From positions 7,874,001-7,938,000 of the forward strand of contig NC_068569.1 of assembly GCF_025698545.1 (NCBI RefSeq): a stretch of 64,000 nucleotides of DNA. Direction: 5' to 3'. The translations under genes were made by a program, and so were the position numbers. Under the pieces are notes generated by a model. The model worked only from the letters and a program-made list of their open reading frames with translations. It was not told the DNA's origin and ran no database searches. This document shows positions 25,020-37,296 of this stretch, piece after piece (the stretch's first letter is position 1; each line of letters opens with the position of its first letter). This stretch comes from Gossypium raimondii. Its lineage: Eukaryota; Streptophyta; Magnoliopsida; Malvales; Malvaceae.

Positions 25020-28000
25020 TCATATGAATTTGGAGCATTGCTGTGGCAGACCTGTAATATGATCAACAGTGACAATCTCTGTAGCATTGTTGCATGGTAA
25101 TACATCTTGACCCAACTTGGCTCCTGCTGCTTTGAGCCCTTTCAGTGACACAGGTTGATTGAAAAGGTTAAGTGATGGCAGCTTTGAAGCGGGAGGTAAT
25201 TTCCCATTAGGCAATAGGGTTCTAAAATCTTCAATCAACAATGGGACTTCAAAATCTGCTTTGTCGTGCCTAACCACATTGTCCTTTGCACTGATATGAG
25301 CCCCTGGTTCCATATGGTTGGTTGAAAAGCTAGCTTGGTTTGGGAAGTTGGGGTAAAGGCTAACATATCCTCTAAGGTACATCATGTCGATGAGGAATTT
25401 CTTCCACGAAGCTTGCCAACCGTTCGTTCTCGACTTTGGGATTTGAACTGGATTTGCTTTGGCGTCTTCGGTGAATCTCATGTTCATGTATACATAGAAT
25501 TCTCTCCAATGCTTGGGGAAGAATACTGCACCCCAACTACAAGGTAGCTGGTGAAGGTAAGGTGTGTTCGGGTGAATGCGGTTGAAGAATTCAGTTGGGT
25601 TCCATCTCGGCCTTTCTTTCACAACTTCAACTAATCGAGGGGTGTAAAGAGAGATCGAGGAGAGCTCGGGAAGGGATACTTGAGGGTCATAGTGGTAGGC
25701 TAAGAGAGCATATTTAATCCATAGATAGTAGTAAGGAGAGACTTCGATATCGTCCTCAAGTAGTAACCCAAAGTCATCATCTGATGTTGGATACCAACTC
25801 TCACTAACTGCTCGAATCAGCCCTCCCTGAATGATTCTCCTTCTGAGGGTTTTAGGGCCATGAAGCCATTCAAATGAATCAACAAGCTTAATAGTTGCTT
25901 CATCCACCTTACTGTCCATATTGAAGCTGACAGGGATCTCATCTCCAGTATAGTATGCATCACTCAGAGACTTAAGAAGCCTTGTTAAGGAAGGTGCACG
26001 GCTTTGAGTAATTATATTGACGGAGATCCGCATCCGGTTCCAATCTACAATACAAAGGTTTTGATTATGTAATCTTCTACCGTTCATTTTTACTCGCGTT
26101 AATTGTTTACCTCTAGATATTCAGTTATTTATATACAGATATTAGGTGTAAAGAAGAGAGTGTTGGCATTCTTACTTTGTAATGCAGTTGATCTTAGATC
26201 TGCCATCCATAGAACCTTTGAGACTGAAGACCTCGGTAAAAGTACGAGTGCAGTACCATTTACATTCGTCTCAGATGCCATCTTCAAAGCTTTTTTGACA
26301 TTGGGATCAATGTCTGTCACCGTGATAATCACACTGGGGTTATGAATTTTGATCAATCCTTTCAAACTAGAGTATACTGCTTGCAGAACCGGGACCTCGG
26401 AGTTCGATGCTCCTGAAAGTGCCCCTACTTGCAAATCGAAAATCTTAAATCTTCGCTCTTTGCAAACTGACTTCGGCCAGTTTAGAGCTGCTGCAGCATC
26501 TTCACAAGGGCAGAAATTGCCTCCAGAAACTACAATGTAAGCCTTCTTACCAACAGAAGACCTGAACTTTTCGAGTAGCGGTGCAAGCGCCTTGACCTCA
26601 TCAACACTGTGAGCATAAAAGAGAGCATCAATCTTTTGAGGGTACATTGCAGCCCACTGAGTTACATAACCGGTACTTAGCGCCCTCCACCACTGGTCAT
26701 CTCGGACTTGAACTATGTCCTTGAAGATCACAGTAGTTTCTGATACATAAGCAAGCCTGTGTTCGCTATCACCCCATGTTTCTTGGTCGGTCAGGTCAAC
26801 GGGAAGAACAAATGAGCCTGCATTTCTATACTTCTGAAGCTGATAGCTGCACATCATAACGACAGTAGAACTTAGAATCAAAAATCAGATATCCATTTAA
26901 GTGTGCAACCACAGGCAATTGAAGATTTAACCACTGCAGGATAACGCCACTTTAACATGCCCCTCACGTGTAAGTGAAGGCATAAGAGCTCATCACGTGA
27001 TAAACTCGAAAAGGGTAATAGGTAGGAGTAACATGCAAGATTAGTACTATAGAACCCGGACTCTAATATTTTCAGTAGTGGAAACAGGATACAGAGTATC
27101 CATCCTTAACTGGAACTAATAATAAAATATCCATCATTTCCCTCAAAGAGATTAGAATATTCAGAAAGAAGTTGATCAATTCAGTAAAGAATTAGTTTCT
27201 CAAATGCTTTCTGAGTCAACTTTAAATGCCCTCCACAATTAGTTGCATGGTCAACTTTCTATTGCATCGATCCCTCTTATTCTAACTCAAAATGTAGAGA
27301 CCCCTTTGATATAATCAGTTTCCTCAAAATATAATTAAATCATACTCAGCAATGAAACATTAGTCTTTATCACCACTAGATGAATATATCGTTTATATAT
27401 TATTCAACAGGTGACTAAACCATGAAAACATATTACCAATCAAAACAAGCAGATGGTAAACGTACCTAAGATGAAGATCTTCACCAGTCATGAATGTGGA
27501 AGGTGTCTCAATGAAGAGTGCCTTGATAAGTTCAGCAGATAAAAACCAAGAGCTGGAAAGAAAATCCACCTGCACAATTTTCTGGACAGTAATATCATAG
27601 GCAGGGTCAGGCAAGTAAAGCCCTGCCTCCTTCGATCGGAACTTCCTATAGCTCGGGAAGGTAAAATCCTTCTGTCTGAAAGGCAAGATCCTTCCAATGC
27701 TACCCAAAACAGAGTTCTTATACTTTTCAGTTCCTGCTACATGAGATAGAATCTGTAGCATTTTCTTTCCTGGAATCATGTCATCGTCCACGATATACAC
27801 GAGATCAGCTTCTGTTTGTAAAGCCATTTGAAACCTGCCATAGTACTTGAAATCATAGCTTGAACTAATGAAGCTGATCCTTGAATCATTGTAGCTCTCT
27901 ACGATTCTCTTTAGAGAGTGTTCGTTTGGACTCCCGAAGGAAAGCACCCAAACCTGATGGAAAGGAAGCGACTGCTGAAGCAAAGAATCGAGCTGAGAAC

Positions 28001-28571
28001 AAAGTGTTTTTCTCTTGAAATGGTTCAAGAGCACTGTCACTTTGGGTCGGTTGGGACCGCGCATATCCCATTGGGATTTCATTGCCATTAACTCGGACAG
28101 AGTCTCTGTACCGATGGTCTTGCTTTGAAAATCTAATATCTCATCATATAACTCTCTCTTCAACTTGATCATTTGAACATCGCTGGACTTCTTCTGCACG
28201 AAATCGATCCTCTCATGCTCACAAACTTGTGATGGGGTAATTGGAGAGAAGATTTCAGCTGTGATTAAAGAAGCAGCCTCTTGGTAGCGACCATGAACAT
28301 GTGGTGGGATGATGAACTGTTTCATGTTTCTTGCTATTCTTGTCGCCCAAGTAAACTCTGGTTTGGTTCTTAACTCCACCGATGGACTCATGTAATACAA
28401 AAGGATCGTTGCATAAACTGCAAAGGCAAGTTGCAGGCAAGTGAGAGCTGTCACAAGCCAAGTACAGCCAGTTTTAGTAGCTTTAACCTTGGCCTTCCCT
28501 CCAACATAATCACTAAGCATCCCTTCCAAGTAATCCCCACTTCTATTATTTGGATTCCGGGCAAATCTCAT
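25020..28571 (-). CDS. Large membrane-anchored protein with two glycosyltransferase-like domains
   Basis: Complete gene of three long exons: 27466-28571, 26176-26846 and 25020-26044, joining in frame to 933 codons. Residues about 36-60 are a single hydrophobic helix after a basic N-terminus, so a type II Golgi protein is likely. The first GT-A-like domain starts near 176 (RPKVTVLLNHFKRKTLCSQL) and has VDDDM at 261-265, the expected metal-binding DxD. The middle part (about 369-592) has no motif I can name. A second domain begins near 597 (MRISVNIITQSRAPSLTRLL) and carries DDD at 681-683 and LEDDIE at 688-693. The layout matches plant proteins annotated as glycosyltransferase family 2-like (Arabidopsis At5g60700/At5g12260 type). 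No substrate is known to me. A TATA-like run at 28848-28862 and an untranslated leader exon probably precede it. Confidence 0.85.
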
Positions 28572-28847
28572 TTCACAAATTCAGATTCCCAGAGAACTAT
28601 ACCTACAAAAATAAAAAATAAAAATAAAATATTTATCAGTAAAAAACAAAGTACAAAACACTAACACGATCAACATTAACACTGCATTAAGCTTGACACT
28701 GACCAAGACTTCAAAGTCCATATCTCTATATCTCGATAATTCGTCGAAAATGCTTTGAAGAATTCAAGTCTGAAGATCTAAGAAATGGAGGAGACAAGGT
28801 GAGGGTGTTGAAGAAGGTGGTGACGTAGAGTAATGGATCCTGCGCTA

Positions 28848-28862
28848 TTATATATATATAAA
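28848..28862 (-). promoter_or_regulatory. TATA box candidate for the glycosyltransferase-like gene
   Basis: The minus strand reads TTTATATATATATAAT about 30 bp before a purine/pyrimidine-mixed leader. The distance to the ATG at 28571 leaves room for a leader with one intron. The position is inferred from sequence only. Confidence 0.38.
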
Positions 28863-28899
28863 GGGAGAAAAAAGTGAAGGTGAAGTAGCCCATGAGAAA

Positions 28900-30119
28900 T
28901 GCAGCAAAGGTCACATGGAGCAAAACGTTTAGATTAATAAAGTTAATAAACAATATATTGTTAATTTGAAGCGTTACCTTCACTACACTTCTCTTTGTCT
29001 CATACTTAAAACAAGCCAGTTTTAATGGCGTAGGAAAGGGCTACCCCTGCGTTTTTGGCACTGCCCACATACTCCCATATGCCTTTTATTATTTATTTTT
29101 CCTCTCTCTAAAACCATTTAAACACTGAAACTTAATTAGATGTCCCAAAGAGATTCAAGCAAATGTACATTAATAAAGACAAATACATTTAAGTTTTTAC
29201 TTGTATTTGTCAATTTCCTAGATAAATATTTACTCCAACTAAGTTTAATACAAGAATCATATAAATAAGAGGAATTATCTTAATTTCTTTAAATGCGTAT
29301 TCATATTAAATATTGATATAAAATATCATATTTTACATATATGAATAAATTAAAAATAAAACATATATATTCATTTTTTAATCTATTTCCATTTAAATCC
29401 GAATAACATATATAATACAACAAAGATACATTACCTTGATGAGAAAGAAAGTAAACCCACTGAGAATGTGTTAATTACAAAGAGAGGGAGCCTTTTCTTC
29501 TTCAGCAAATGAAGCAAAAGAAAAGGGGTTCTTTTTTTAAATGGATTCAACAAGAAAGTGTTGTCAATGGCTAGAAAGATGCGCGTAGAGATGTCGACGA
29601 GGGAGGTATATATACTAGGGAGATGGAAGATTGAGTTTATAAGAGGAATATATGCGAAGGGTATTTATATTATAAGTGAAATAAATTCTGAGTAGAGAGA
29701 GAAAGGAAAGGTTGACTTTGCATGTAAATACGTCGAAAATGAAGATATATAGCAGCAAGCTCTTTGCTATAGTAATGGGTTTTAGCCAAACTTTGGAGCA
29801 AATCTGAAATAATGCAAGAAAAGCCTTGACTGGATTTGCTTCAACAATGGACAATCTCAAAATATTCAAAAGGGTTGGGTCCATCGCTTAACAAATCCAA
29901 AAGGAATCAGATCAATGCTTGTTATTCTCTTATTATCATTTTTTTGTTACCGAATAAGGAAAAGAAATTTACTATTATTCTCAATGATGTATGATTGTTT
30001 ATCTCCAAATATTATTTTGAATACACATTTACGTGTAATGATATGAAAGAGACCTCTTCTTTTATCCTTATTAATCACTATTCTAAATCACTAACAAATG
30101 CAACTTAGATTTTAGAATA
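28900..30119. other. Intergenic, upstream of the glycosyltransferase-like gene
   Basis: AT-rich spacer with a second TATATA run near 29608-29617. The minus-strand frame at 29615-29884 resembles no protein. I see nothing else to annotate. Confidence 0.45.
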
Positions 30120-30279
30120 AGTAAAATTCAATTCGATTCGAAAGATTCGATAAAAATTTTAAATTTTAAATTAAATAGTTTGAGTCATTCAAATCAACTC
30201 GAATAAAAAATCAAATTTTTCGGTTTAATTTGAATATAAATTACACAATTCGAGTTATCCAAAAATCTGAATAATAAAT
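30120..30279. repeat. Left remnant of an older AT-rich element split by the hAT insertion
   Basis: The segment carries repeated ATTCGA/TCGAAT/ACTCGA words in AT-rich sequence. The same style of sequence resumes at about 35390-35545, beyond the hAT element. The pattern is what a nested insertion leaves. The termini of the host element were not resolved. Confidence 0.35.
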
Positions 30280-30287
30280 GACAAAAT
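30280..30287. repeat. Left 8-bp target site duplication of the hAT element
   Basis: The sequence GACAAAAT directly precedes the left terminus. The right copy at 35177-35184 is GACAAAAC, so 7 of 8 bases match. Eight bases is the hAT-superfamily duplication length. Confidence 0.75.
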
Positions 30288-33200
30288 TAGATGTGATCAT
30301 GGGTCGGGCCAGGCCCAGACAAAATTTTAGGCCCGCTTTCTAGGCCCGGGCCCAGCCCGATCCGAAATATGGGCCTAAAAATTTGTCCAAGCTCGGCCCG
30401 AAAGAAAATTGCTAAGCCCGAACCTGGCCTGGCCCGGCCCATATTAATTTTTACAACTCCAAAATAACATCAAAAACCTGCAAAATATAATCAACCAACC
30501 AGAATATCTATACATTAACCAATCAACATATTTAATTTTATAACAAACTATAAATTGTAAGCTAAATTAAATTTTCAACAATTAGAAAGGAAAGTAACCT
30601 AAAAAGCAATCGAAGAAACATCATCCTCATCGTCCTCATTGTCATCATCATTCTTGCAACCAATTTCTAACATGAAATAAGAATAAATAATTAGATAATC
30701 AAATTGATAAAAAAATAATATAAAATTACAACAATAAAACGAGAATAATAATTTCCTGTTGAAAATCCCTTAGCTCGCATCCAATCATACAAGCAAACAA
30801 CAGCTTGAACCGTTTTTGGCTTAAGTGAACCCCTCAAAGGTGTGATAACTTTCTTACTCATGCTAAAAGTCGATTCGGAAGCTACAGTCGATATTGGAAT
30901 TGCCAAAAGATCACATGCCAATAATGAAAGCTCATTGTATCGAACTGAACTTTTGCTCCAATAATCGAAAACATCTATTTGACTATTCAACTCAAGCTCC
31001 GGTTCTTCCAAATAAATGTCCAACTGTGACTTTTCACTCCTAGTGCTAGATTCATTTAAATATCGTTTATAATCATCACTCTCATCAAAATCTCCCCCAA
31101 AATCAGCACTATTAACATTGTGTTCATCCAAACTAGAATCAATAGGATTTTTATTCGAAACATTAGAACTCCCAGCCAAAGAGGAAGACGTGGATTTGAA
31201 TTTCTTAACATACTCGTCAAACAGGAGTCTAAGATTGCTAAGAATGGTTTCAACAAAATTTGAACCATGAATACCATATATTGTAGTAAAGCAATACTGC
31301 ACATAATTCAACTTGTAACGAGGATGTAAAATTGCAGCACATGACAATATCAACGAATACTCAGCCCAATATTTATTAAATTTCTCTTGCATTTGCTTAA
31401 CCATTGGAGTTAAAAACGAATAAGGACCTTTAACTGTATCAAGCAAGACCTTGTGAACCTTCCAAACCCCACTAAAGTAAAGATTAGCCGTTGGATAATT
31501 AGAACCAAAGAAAACACAAGTCACATCATAAAAAACTTTCAAAAATTTGCAAAGAATAGCAACATTTCTCCACTCCTCGTTAGAAAGTGCAAATATTTGA
31601 TAATATTTATCCCGTTGGCCCCAATAATCTAGCACATCTTTATAGTAAAGAGAAGATTCAAGCATCAAATAAGTAGAATTCCATCTCACACACACATCTT
31701 GACGCAACTTTTTGGTCACATTCAAATGAAAACTTTTGTCGACCACATCATAAAATCTTTTCCTACGAATTCCCGACTTTTTTATGTACTTAATTCCATT
31801 TCGAATCTTACCAACAACATCATTAGCAAGTTCTAAACCAGCTTTAACTATAAGATTCAATACATATGCGCAACATCTAACTTGAAAAAAAGCACCATCA
31901 CACAAAATAGCACGGTTTGCACAAAAACGATTTTTAAGACAAGAAACCATAAAATCATTATAAGAAGCATTATCCAAAGTGATGCTAAAAATTTTCTTAT
32001 CTATACCCCATTGAGATAAACATAAAACAAGTTCATCCGCTATGTTCAAACCATCATACGGAGGAAATAAAGCTCTAAACCTTATGATTCTCTTTTGTAG
32101 CTTCCAATATTTGTCAACCCAATGAGCAGTAATGCAAATATATTCATCATTAGTATGCTCCGAGTTCCAATTATCGGAAGTTAGACAAATTAAACCAGGT
32201 GCTTTAGCCAACTCTTCTTTAACACGATCTCTCTCTTTTGTATAATACATTAGGACATCCCTAGCAGCTGTATGTCTACTTATATTCTTAAAATTAGGAC
32301 TAGCAATTCTCATCATGTATCTAAATCCCGGTTCTCCAACTGTCCTAAATGAATGCTTGTCACACACAAGAAAAGTAAAAATAGCTTGACGACACTCATC
32401 AGCATCAAACTTGTAGTTTTTTATAGATGGAACACCTCCTAATGATGGTTGAGTGGCTATGGTGTATTGAATGATGTCCTTATTAACTTTTTTCAAATAG
32501 CTATTTAGATGACGTCTTAAATGAGAGGTTCCACTAGAAGATTTAGCAGAGAAAATAGTCTTACAGTGATTAGATTGTGCCTTCAATTCATTTTTGTCCT
32601 CGCATTCAAGCTTTGTCATTTCATCCCACACATTTGAAGTGGTAGACTTTTGACGCTTGAGAGCACTTTCATACTCATTAAACCCATCGTCCACAGGTAT
32701 AGGAGTGTTCAAACTAGCCATTGTCATAAAAACTCAAGTCCTGAAATCCAAATAAACCAAAAGATTATATAATTGTTCAACAATTGTATATAATATATGA
32801 ATTATTCCATATTATTATTTACTATCATAAAATGTTAGCCCAACTTAAAATCAATTGTATATAATGCATGATTGGCATAACACAAAAGACAGAGAAAAAT
32901 GGAGAAAATGTGTGTCAGATTCTGACACATTTACATATATATAGAAAAGACAAACATATAAATATAGGGTATGCGGTCGGTCAGATTGTTGTTTTGTAAG
33001 AACCTAGAAGATGCGAAGAATCGGGTTAGGTATGGAGAATCAAAACAAGTTCACATGGACTAACCAATGATAACAGTATAAGATAGAGCATGCGTAAAAG
33101 TAGTATACACATCTGCTATCAATGTTATCCAAACTCGGAGTGAGTAGTAACATGGATGCTTTACAACAAGTTGCAGGTTTAGCACTATAATTTTATGGCT

Positions 33201-35176
33201 TCATAAAACTACATATTATAGTATCAAAATTTTAAATAAAAATATAAAATTAAATAGACTGAAATATTTTACATCTTATCTAGTTACAGATAATTATCAA
33301 TGCATTAGTCACACTGAAGTGGACAAGTGGTTTCAACTTTCAATTAATTAAACTTGACCAAAACAAAGTCATTAAGAAAATTATTGTATAAATATGAATC
33401 AGCAATAATAAATTTTTAAGCTGGTACAATTGGTATACTGAGTTTATTACAACTTGATGTGGATCATCAAAATAATTTAATTTAAGCACAACAAACTTAG
33501 CTACCTAACGCAATATATATACTCTGCATTGGAACTTTCACTTTACTAAGGAGGCCGCATTTATTAGCCCAAAAGGAACACCCTACTTGGAGATGTATTA
33601 ATTGTGTATAAAACAGGGTACAAAATAAAAGCTCTTACACCTCTACCCAGAAGAACTTGTAGTAATGTGTAAAACAGCTAGAACCTACTTTAGGCTGATA
33701 CAACTACATGTATATATATAGAAAACAGCATAAACATGCATATACAACAGTAAGAGTAATGAGACAACTGGCTACGTATATGCAGACAAAACATATATAG
33801 ACATAATTGTGGAACAGGGAAAATAAATAAACTAACTTGGGCTTATAGATCTTTCCTGCTAAAAATAAACTTATTTCTGTGTTGGAATTAGTTTAGCCTT
33901 TTTCAGCTATTTCAATAAACTATATTATTGCATTAAAACCAAAAAAAAAAAATTATATTATCATTTTCTATAAATAAAAAAAAGTACTTAAATTAGTAAA
34001 AAAGAGAAAAATATAAATAAAAAACGAAAATATTACCGAAGAGACACTAAAAACCCCGATCCAATCCCGCCGGAAGCTCACATTTCTTTTTTATCTACAA
34101 TCCAAACAAATAATAATTACAATAATGAACTAAAAAAAGAAGAACAAGAAAAAAGAAAGAAATACCAGAATCTTCACACATGAATTAATATTTACCTAAA
34201 CCTTATTAGAGGCCATTTTGATCTACAGACAATAGGAATGTATTGTTTTTTTTTTTTGGGGGGGGGGAATGACTAGAGTTTACTCCAAGTGGCCATATTA
34301 CAACAAAAAGCTTAACCCATGAAACAAGAAGAAAAGAACTTGTAAAAATAGAAACAACTTAAGCTATGATGATAAGAGAGCAAAAAATGTAGCAATGATT
34401 CGATTTGATATATAAATCTACAAATGAAAGTTAGAAATAGGAATTTGAGTGGTGGGTCTATTACCAAAACGGATTCACACAATATAAATTTAAAGCAATA
34501 CAAAAATCTTCTAAAACATCATCCTTGTCTACTAACAACAAGTACCATACCTGTATCAGCCCTATCTGCAACTCTATGTTATTATAGCAAAATAGAAGAA
34601 TATTATGGAATGTTATCATAATACATATATACATACATACATGCACTTATGCAATAGAACGGAAGAAAAGGGTTGGCTAGCTACTTGTCCTTTTCGCTAT
34701 TAGGCAAGATGAACTAAAAAAAAGAAGAAGAATAAAAAGAAATAAATATCAGACTTACGCAAATTCCTAGTGATGAAATACCAGGGCTAGCTACTGGATT
34801 CTGGAATTTGGGATTTTGAATCTTGATTCTGGAATTGGGTGGAGGTGGATCGATGGAGGTGGTGAGTTAGGGTTTAGAGATTTTGAAGTTTGATTTTGGA
34901 ATTTGGAAAAAAGGGAGGGCATGATCTGATGACAAAAGTGAAACATGAAAGTTAAAAAGTATATTTGATTAAAAATAAAAATATATATTTAATATATAAT
35001 TCAGGCCGGGCCGGGCCTGAGCCAAAAAAGTTTTACCCGAGGCCCGACCTTTTTTCTAAATGGGCCTCTTTTTTTGCCCAAACCCATATTTCGGGCTTAT
35101 ATTTTTACCCGAACCCTCTCATTTTTTGGACGGGCTGTCGGGCCGGGCCAAGTAGCCCAACCCATGATCACCTCTA
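30288..35176 (-). mobile_element. Complete hAT-superfamily DNA transposon, about 4.9 kb
   Basis: Terminal inverted repeats begin TAGATGTGATCATGGGTCGG on the left and, read inward on the other strand, TAGAGGTGATCATGGGTTGG on the right. The termini differ at two of these 20 positions. Both ends carry dense GGCCCG/CGGGCC clusters (30301-30450 and 35003-35160), the subterminal repeats that hAT transposases bind. Near-identical 8-bp target duplications flank it. Inside lies one transposase gene on the minus strand and about 2 kb of AT-rich noncoding sequence (32730-34980), including a T-run followed by a G-run at about 34246-34268. Completeness of the ends argues for fairly recent insertion; losses in the transposase argue that this copy may not move by itself. 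Confidence 0.9.
30599..32727 (-). CDS. hAT transposase (RICESLEEPER-like), probably impaired
   Basis: A long frame from 32727 encodes about 662 residues. A final small exon at 30599-30666 can add an acidic tail ending SSIAF. Order: BED-finger region (about 31-80), DUF4413/RNase H-like core with LTSDNW (Asp185) and ITLDNASYND (Asp252), VRWNSTYLML, and the hAT C-terminal dimerisation region with FDYWSKSSVRYNELSLLA and IPISTVASES. Departures from the family pattern: the finger Cys pair reads Ser52...Cys55, the last Cys is Tyr77, the RCCAH motif reads RCCAY (Tyr288), and the usual ILDPR reads ILHPR. The donor expected right after the codons for GFST reads GA instead of GT (window 30754-30755). 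A downstream GT at 30739-30740 would restore a 74-bp intron in frame. Without splicing the frame stops at 30691. Confidence 0.85.
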
Positions 35177-35184
35177 GACAAAAC
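35177..35184. repeat. Right 8-bp target site duplication of the hAT element
   Basis: GACAAAAC directly follows the right terminus CACCTCTA and matches the left copy at seven of eight positions. Confidence 0.75.
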
Positions 35185-35389
35185 TACAAAGTTTGATAAA
35201 TGCTTACCATTTCTAAAGTTAAAAATCAAAACCATTAAGTTAAAACACAAAATTACGTCATTTTTATCAATATTTGCCCATTAAGTTAAAAGACAAAACC
35301 ATTATATTATTTATGTAGTTAAATAATCTTGTACTTTGTCTACTAGTTAAATAATCGATCCATGTAAACGCAACATAATAGGATTCATT

Positions 35390-35545
35390 AACTCCACTCG
35401 ACTTAACTTGAAAATTTTTTACTTGATTCGATTTTATTCAAAAAGATTTCAAATTCAATTTGGTTGTTAAAATAAGATTTATCAACTCAATTAACTCGAA
35501 ATTTTTTTACTCAATTTGATTCAACTCAACCGAATGCTTGCCCAA
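35390..35545. repeat. Right remnant of the older AT-rich element split by the hAT insertion
   Basis: Repeated AACTCGA/ACTCAA/GATTCAACTC words resemble the composition at 30120-30279 in inverted sense. Together with the hAT duplications this suggests one element of about 500 bp that was split. The ends are not defined. Confidence 0.35.
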
Positions 35546-37296
35546 ATTAAATCTCACACACCCGTGTGCAAATGCCTATATATATATAACAATCATTATA
35601 TATATTTACTAATAAGGCCGGTCATTATACTTACTTGGGCAAAAAAAAAAACCCATTAAACAGCTAACAAAATGTTAAACATTTTTCCACTTAATCATCC
35701 CTTGGTCAAAATCCAAATAATAAAACCCAAAATATTAAGCCAAACCTTTTTCAATATCAAATCCACTAACACGATTTTGACTGGTCGACTTTGACAGGCA
35801 GAAAAATAACGATACACAAATAAATGAAGTGGAAACCACATAAGCAAAGAAGGATATATTTAAGCAAATTTATGGGTGCTATTGTTTTATATCACCTAAC
35901 AAAAATAGAAAAATCTTTCAATTTTTATATCAAAATTCTCCCATAAAATATTAATCTTCAATCTCCATGTGCAGCTCATCTTTATTACTTTACTTTTAAA
36001 TAAATACATATATATATATATATATTGAAATTGTGGGTAGTCAAGTTTAATATTTTTGGTTTTAGTTTAAAAAAAACGAAGTGGAAATATGCCTAAATAC
36101 AGGCAGGTCGATAAGGAAAAAAAGTTTTAAGGTTTCAATAATATTGACCCATTCTCAATTTTCTTTTTGGATTCATGTAGACTTGGTGGGTTTCATGTGA
36201 GTCATTTATAGAAATGAAAATTATCAATGGGAAATAGAGAAAAGTAAATGATTTTGTTATAATTTTTTTAATAATGTTTGCATTAAATCACATGCATTAT
36301 AGTAATAATGAGTGAATTATGTGTTAGACTATCTATATCTTCCAGAAATCGACCAAATTGTGAAATTATTCAAGAAATTATAGAAACAACAACAACGCTC
36401 CAACTCTCTTAAGTAATGAAGAAAAAGAAAATAAAGTAAATGATTATTTTTTTATAATTTAAATTAATAAAATAATAAAATAATAATCTTTATTTAATTA
36501 AATAATGGAAAGAATTAGGCTTCATGGAAAAGAAATAGAATGGATAGGATTTTTTTATTTTTTTACAATTACAATCATTTTATAAAATAATTTATATAAA
36601 ATTTGAAATGATAACATTAAAAAAAATCTTTGTAGCTGATCCAAAATTGGATAAATAAAATTTGAATAAATCAAAATTGTGCTAATAAAGCAATCATGTT
36701 TTTTAGGATGATTTTATGTTATGCCGACTATATTATTTAAAATACGAGTCCATAATTATATAATTCATATTTTGTCTTTAAATTCAATTGATGAGAGTGT
36801 TGAAATTTAAAATCGGGATAAATTTTAAAGTTCAAATTTTAATTTATTCTAACTCTTATTCAATTATTTGGTTGTTTTCTGATTCTTATTTATTTATAAG
36901 AATTTGATATTTTCCTTATCATTGAGATGGGGCTTAAATATTGTTGCTTCCCACATTGAATTTATTGTCAACAATATTCTAGAAAAAAAAAATGGAAAAT
37001 CCATAAAATTAAACAAGAAGAAGCACTTTATACAACATAATTCCAAACCATGGGACAAATTTCTTTTTCATTTCACAGCAACTTTGCCACAAAAGGTTGA
37101 GCATTACATAATCAAAATTCAACTTCAAAAAGATAGAAAAGGTTAATGGGGGAGGGGGTAGTATATAGTTTTATCAGAAAATGAGTAAATTAATTAACAA
37201 TACCTATCAGGAAGAATTTTCATCTCCTAAAATTAGTTCCCATGAAATCTGCATTTCTTTCTGTTTTCTTTTTGCCAATGCCTCGGATCTCTCAAT
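35546..37296. other. Intergenic, downstream of LOG
   Basis: AT-rich spacer with a (TA)n run at about 36008-36026. The 3' UTR of LOG should occupy the right end. The only long plus-strand frame (36904-37146) is low-complexity and looks non-coding. Confidence 0.5.

Noticed and set aside
30691..30740. Unspliced C-terminal extension of the transposase frame ending in a hydrophobic run
   Set aside because: It reads like intron sequence; an acidic terminal exon ending SSIAF at 30599-30666 fits the family better.
34246..34268. T-run followed by G-run inside the hAT element, a possible G-quadruplex
   Set aside because: A single uninterrupted homopolymer with unknown exact length; it may also be affected by sequencing error.
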